NCBI GenBank assembly: GCA_052266715.1
Contig: JBQPRB010000005.1
Length of the DNA stretch: 64,000 bases
Strand: one strand, 5' to 3'
DNA from: Jeotgalibaca sp052266715
GTDB lineage: Bacteria; Bacillota; Bacilli; Lactobacillales; Aerococcaceae
How positions within the stretch are numbered: the first letter of the stretch is position 1; each line of letters opens with the position of its first letter. Both the position numbers and the translations under genes were made by a program. The notes under the pieces were generated by a model. It had not been told where the DNA came from. It was given only the letters and a program-made list of their open reading frames with translations, and did no database searches. Shown in pieces: positions 61,071-64,000 of the stretch.

Positions 61071-62441
61071 TTATTTGAATAATGGAACAGAACCAGTTAT
61101 TGCTGCTACAGCGATGAAAATGATAAAGATTCCAGTCGCCCATTTAGCAGATTCTTTTTGCCATTCACCCATATCCAAACCTGTTAGATTTAGTAGTAAA
61201 TAGATGAAAGCAACAAGTGGACTTAGCAAGTGGTAAGCTTGTCCAAGGAGGGAAGCGACCCCAAGTTCCATAGCCGTGAATCCATATTGAGCACCGGCTT
61301 CCGATAATACAGGTAACACACCATAGTAAAAGGCATCGTTGGACAGGAAGAATGTACCAGGTGCTGATAATAAAGCTGTAAGCAGTCCCCACCATCTTCC
61401 GAAGCTTTGAGGGATGATAGCTGTCAAACTTTCTGCCAATGCAACAGCCATGCCAGAACCGGTGAATAGCCCCATAAAAATACCTGCACCAAGAACTAAA
61501 ATTACAACCTGAACAGCATCACCAGCATTGTCCTGGATACGATTTTTTTGATCTTTCAATGAACTATAGTTAATCACAAGTGCGAGAGCAGTACCCACCA
61601 AGAATAGGAATACAGATGGGAAAGTACCAGCCATCAGCATAACGATTAAAGCAACAGTCATAATTGCATTAATCCATACTTTTTCTGGACGTCTCATAGC
61701 TAATTCTTCAGGATCCGTCACGGCAGTTAATTCTTCGATTTCTTCTTTAGTTAGTTTTGTTACACCAATGCGTTTTCTTTCTTTAATACCCATGTAATAA
61801 GCAACACCCAGCATGAATATTACAGAAGCAATCATACCCGGCATTAGAGCACGTAAAATTTCTTGCTCATCAAGGTTCAATACAGAAATAACCCGAGCTG
61901 TAGGTCCGCCCCAAGGCAATAGATTCATGATTGTGTTCATCAAGATAATCAAAACACCTAAGTTCATCATCTTTAAGCCCAGTTTTTTATAGATAGGAAT
62001 AAACGCAGTACATGTGATTAATGTAGTCGTCGTTCCATCTCCATTCAAGGATACGGATGCAGCAACGACAGCGGTTGCGATTAATACTTTGACAGGGTCA
62101 CCATTAGCAAATTGAATCATTTTTTTAGTAACAGGATCAAACAGTCCCGCATTAAGCATGATCGCGAAATATAGAATAGCAAATAGTAACATCACACCAG
62201 TTGTTGATACAGACTGAATCCCTTGAACAGCCCATTCACCAATAACCAAAATTTGATCAACAATGGTAGGATTTGCCACTTCCAGTAATTCAGAAGCTTG
62301 TTCGGTATAAAGACCGAAGAAAGAACCAATTAGTGCGAATGCAATTGGAACTAAAATTAGTGCTGAGAAAGGTGTCAGTTTCTTTCTCATGATTAGCGCC
62401 ATAAAGACAATAATCATTCCCCAAGATAAAAACGTTAACAT
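61071..62441 (-). CDS. citH: CitMHS-family citrate transporter (CitH-like)
   Basis: A secondary transporter of about 456 residues with some 11-12 membrane helices, of the CitMHS family, which takes up citrate as a complex with divalent metal ions in exchange for protons. Recognisable parts: VSLNGDGTTTTLITCTAFIPIYKKLG, NLLPWGGPTARVISVL and FFLSNDAFYYGVLPVL. The start is ATG 62441 with AAAGGAG; the GTG at 62450 lies inside the ribosome site. It is divergent from oadHDB, as in E. faecalis, where this carrier is called CitH. The preferred metal is not evident. Confidence 0.9.
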   Translation of the reverse strand: MLTFLSWGMIIVFMALIMRKKLTPFSALILVPIAFALIGSFFGLYTEQASELLEVANPTIVDQILVIGEWAVQGIQSVSTTGVMLLFAILYFAIMLNAGLFDPVTKKMIQFANGDPVKVLIATAVVAASVSLNGDGTTTTLITCTAFIPIYKKLGLKMMNLGVLIILMNTIMNLLPWGGPTARVISVLNLDEQEILRALMPGMIASVIFMLGVAYYMGIKERKRIGVTKLTKEEIEELTAVTDPEELAMRRPEKVWINAIMTVALIVMLMAGTFPSVFLFLVGTALALVINYSSLKDQKNRIQDNAGDAVQVVILVLGAGIFMGLFTGSGMAVALAESLTAIIPQSFGRWWGLLTALLSAPGTFFLSNDAFYYGVLPVLSEAGAQYGFTAMELGVASLLGQAYHLLSPLVAFIYLLLNLTGLDMGEWQKESAKWATGIFIIFIAVAAITGSVPLFK

Positions 62442-62476
62442 TTTGTTCACTCCTTTGAAATTTTTTGAACATGTTT

Positions 62477-62503
62477 AGTATAATGTAAAAAAACGTTTCC
62501 AAC
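62477..62503 (-). promoter_or_regulatory. CitMHS gene promoter region with cre-like site
   Basis: Minus strand -10 TATACT (62477-62482) with a poor -35 box. The cre-like AAAACGTTTCCAAC (62490-62503) overlaps the promoter, suggesting CcpA repression with an activator (CitO) needed for expression. Confidence 0.5.
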
Positions 62504-62541
62504 TACAGACAGAAAGGAAAAGAACACCAAAAAAAATTAAC

Positions 62542-62556
62542 TTGAAAGCGTTTCTT
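62542..62556. promoter_or_regulatory. Probable cre (CcpA) site in the citrate intergenic region
   Basis: TTGAAAGCGTTTCTT fits the cre consensus well. Confidence 0.65.
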
Positions 62557-62577
62557 GTTCATTACTGAATTAGTCAG

Positions 62578-62593
62578 TGTGTAAAACGCTTGA
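62578..62593. promoter_or_regulatory. Second cre-like site in the citrate intergenic region
   Basis: TGTGTAAAACGCTTGA retains the central CG and flanking pattern; a third, weaker AAGCGTAAACC lies at about 62607-62618. Confidence 0.5.
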
Positions 62594-62672
62594 TAACTAA
62601 GGGTTTTAAGCGTAAACCAGCATTAAAACACCAAAGACACTTAAAAAACAGGTTTATGTATGCCTTTTCTCT

Positions 62673-62678
62673 TATAAT
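62673..62678 (+). promoter_or_regulatory. -10 box of oadHDB
   Basis: Perfect TATAAT, no proper -35 box, 37 bp before the oadH ATG; consistent with an activator-dependent promoter. Confidence 0.55.
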
Positions 62679-62715
62679 GTAAGAGTAAACATGAAGTGCA
62701 AAGGAGGGAAGCGAA

Positions 62716-63063
62716 ATGGGATTATTTAATTGGTTCAGAAAGTCGGATCAAAAAGTAACACGTGCTCGTTCAACGGAAATTCTCAAACCCGATTCAGTTG
62801 AAATACGGCAAAAGCAGCCAGATACAGCTGCCAGAAGTGAAGTAGATTTCACATTACCAATTGATGACGAAGAAAAAGAGATTGTTTCTGTCATTGTCTC
62901 ATCTATAGCAGCAGAGCATTACAGTGGAAAAAAGTTTCATATTAAGAAAATTACCCGAATTGATACGGATAAAGAGATTGCTGCCGCTATTGTGGGTGCC
63001 ATAGCCGCAAATGACCAGCCAGATGCAAACTTCGTGTTAAGAAAAATAGAAAGAATAAACTAA
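62716..63063 (+). CDS. oadH: OadH-like small subunit of the oxaloacetate decarboxylase complex
   Basis: A 115-residue soluble protein at the head of oadHDB, in the position of oadH in enterococci. The first half is basic and probably flexible. The second half has two tandem units of about 31 residues (about 53-83 and 84-114), each with an acidic start, an Ala/Ile/Val helix (VIVSSIAAEH; AIVGAIAAND) and an ending like HIKKITRI / VLRKIERI. This resembles the tail of OadG-type gamma subunits that helps assemble the complex; no membrane helix is present. AAAGGAGGG precedes the ATG. Confidence 0.75.
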   Translation: MGLFNWFRKSDQKVTRARSTEILKPDSVEIRQKQPDTAARSEVDFTLPIDDEEKEIVSVIVSSIAAEHYSGKKFHIKKITRIDTDKEIAAAIVGAIAANDQPDANFVLRKIERIN

Positions 63064-63086
63064 AAAAGAGAAAGAAGGAAAAAATT

Positions 63087-63488
63087 ATGTTAAGAAAATT
63101 CAGAGTTAACATCAATGGTAAAGAGTATATGGTAGAAATGGAAGAGTTGACCCCAGGGGCATCCCAACTTCAAAATCAAGTGGTGGAAACAACACACCCT
63201 GTTCCTCAAGCCGCACCTGTAGCACCTACAACACCAGCAGCACCAACAACACCCGTTCAACCAGTAAGTGGTGAAGGTGAGGAAATCACTTCTCCAATGC
63301 CTGGAAACATTCTGGATATCAAGGTTAAGGTAGGTGACGTTGTGGAAGAGAACCAGGTTGTGGCAGTTTTGGAAGCAATGAAAATGGAAAATGAAATTGT
63401 GGCTCCTCGCGCAGGAACGATTACGGCAGTTTCTGCAACCAAAGGTGCACCAATCGATGTTGGTGAACCCATCGTTTTCATTAATTAA
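63087..63488 (+). CDS. oadD: Biotin carrier subunit of oxaloacetate decarboxylase
   Basis: A 133-residue biotin carrier. The N-terminal KFRVNINGKEYMVEMEEL is followed by a Pro/Ala/Thr-rich linker (about 38-62) and a biotinyl domain with the biotin attached to K99 in EAMKMENE. It carries CO2 from the carboxyltransferase (OadA) to the membrane decarboxylase (OadB). AGAAAGAAGGA precedes the ATG, 23 bp after oadH. Confidence 0.92.
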   Translation: MLRKFRVNINGKEYMVEMEELTPGASQLQNQVVETTHPVPQAAPVAPTTPAAPTTPVQPVSGEGEEITSPMPGNILDIKVKVGDVVEENQVVAVLEAMKMENEIVAPRAGTITAVSATKGAPIDVGEPIVFIN

Positions 63489-63518
63489 TTTGTAAAGATA
63501 GAACGGAGGAACACATAA

Positions 63519-64000
63519 GTGGATACAATTGTACAAGGTATTTTATCAGTGACACCCGGCCAACTAACCATGATGGTCATCGGAATGGTGTTGATGTATT
63601 TAGGAATCAAAAAGGAATATGAACCAACATTGCTTGTCCCAATGGGATTGGGAGCCATTTTGGTAAACTTCCCGAATTCAGGTTTGGTAACGCAAGCAGG
63701 CAGCGACATGAAAGGCGTCTTGAATATCCTGTTTGAAGCAGGAATTGAAACGGAATTATTTCCCTTATTGATTTTCATCGGTATCGGCGCAATGATTGAC
63801 TTTGGTCCATTGTTGCAAAATCCATTCATGTTCTTGTTTGGTGCGGCAGCGCAATTTGGTATCTTCTTTACGATTATTGTAGCTGTGATGTTTGGCTTCA
63901 ACTTGGAGCAAGCCGCATCTATCGGCATCATCGGTGCAGCCGATGGCCCAACGTCCATTTTCGTGGCGAATGCCTTGGCACCTGATTTGTTGGGACCAAT
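63519..64000 (+). CDS. oadB: Oxaloacetate decarboxylase beta subunit (membrane decarboxylase), partial
   Basis: The first 160 residues of the membrane subunit that decarboxylates carboxybiotin and exports sodium ions; the gene runs off the right edge. Membrane helices are visible (about 15-32, 37-53, 83-97, 103-125), and the conserved GIIGAADGPTSIFVA region near 135-150 is present. The start is GTG at 63519, 8 nt after CGGAGGA. With oadH and oadD it forms the start of an operon expected to continue into citCDEF and oadA. Sodium pumping and oxaloacetate, rather than malonyl- or glutaconyl-CoA, are inferred from the citrate context. Confidence 0.92.
   Translation, partial: MDTIVQGILSVTPGQLTMMVIGMVLMYLGIKKEYEPTLLVPMGLGAILVNFPNSGLVTQAGSDMKGVLNILFEAGIETELFPLLIFIGIGAMIDFGPLLQNPFMFLFGAAAQFGIFFTIIVAVMFGFNLEQAASIGIIGAADGPTSIFVANALAPDLLGP

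Noticed and set aside
60890..61078. 62-codon frame on the plus strand in repeat copy 3
   Set aside because: It spans the inverted repeat and the following terminator; no ribosome site.
1..64000. tRNA and rRNA genes, intact insertion sequences, prophage, toxin-antitoxin or defence islands
   Set aside because: I looked at the intergenic regions and found no cloverleaf, transposase, integrase or defence-type gene. All long frames were assigned to core or metabolic genes.

Overview
The window looks like chromosomal DNA from a low-GC Gram-positive bacterium of the order Lactobacillales. This rests on a fused glutathione synthetase (gshF), the Lactobacillales-type DUF1831 protein beside a cysteine desulfurase, an alaS T-box leader, RNase J1 with the RNA polymerase epsilon subunit, a LiaFSR (VraTSR) system, the ylaN-ftsW and ylbF-ylbG-rsmD-coaD blocks, comEA-comEB-comEC, and a citO/oadHDB citrate locus resembling that of Enterococcus faecalis. 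A Carnobacteriaceae-like organism is my best guess, but this is inference. Genes are dense, mostly on the + strand, and there is no prophage, intact insertion sequence, rRNA or tRNA gene. I see no foreign island.

Layout. 1-2.2 kb (minus): universal stress protein (cut by the window edge), a small membrane protein, a probable 6S RNA and rarA. 2.2-9.2 kb: gshF coupled to an M50 protease, cysteine desulfurase and DUF1831, a small unknown gene, an intergenic stretch with competing hairpins, a formate/nitrite channel and a TraX-like membrane protein. 9.2-20.8 kb: mnmA, recD2, a lipid kinase (minus), T-box plus alaS, ireB-ruvX-DUF1292, mltG-udk, greA. 20.9-23.8 kb: liaF-liaS-liaR and a cysteine-free HesB-like protein. 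23.8-24.4 kb: a dispersed GC-rich repeat and a regular 51-bp-period palindrome array. 24.4-30.6 kb: rpoY-rnjA (minus), a heterodimeric ABC exporter, def (minus). 30.7-39.6 kb: glutamate dehydrogenase, an aldehyde dehydrogenase with a catabolite-repression site (minus), and pdhABCD. 39.6-48.9 kb: UPF0223, inositol monophosphatase, typA, ylaN-ftsW, a CAP-associated membrane protein, ylbF-ylbG-rsmD-coaD, an RclA-like flavoprotein and repeat copy 2. 49-59.2 kb: comEA-comEB-comEC-holA, rpsT (minus), uvrB with a probable LexA box, rpsO, a small ORFan, pnp. 59.3-64 kb: citrate utilisation, with citO-citG, repeat copy 3, a divergent CitMHS transporter (minus), then oadH-oadD-oadB running off the end.

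How it works together. Much of the window is housekeeping: tRNA modification and charging, RNA turnover, replication and repair, cell division. Metabolism centres on pyruvate: citrate uptake and oxaloacetate decarboxylation would feed pyruvate, which the pyruvate dehydrogenase complex and the FNT channel (if it carries formate) would handle. Several cre-like sites suggest CcpA control of the aldehyde dehydrogenase and citrate genes.

The least explained items are non-coding: the three-copy GC-rich repeat (23862-24105, 48655-48912, 60876-61017), the four-unit palindrome array at 24118-24302 with three unrelated 19-bp spacers, the mutually exclusive hairpins at 7578-7696, and a hairpin between the Shine-Dalgarno and start codon of the HesB-like gene. 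I found no clearly new protein system.
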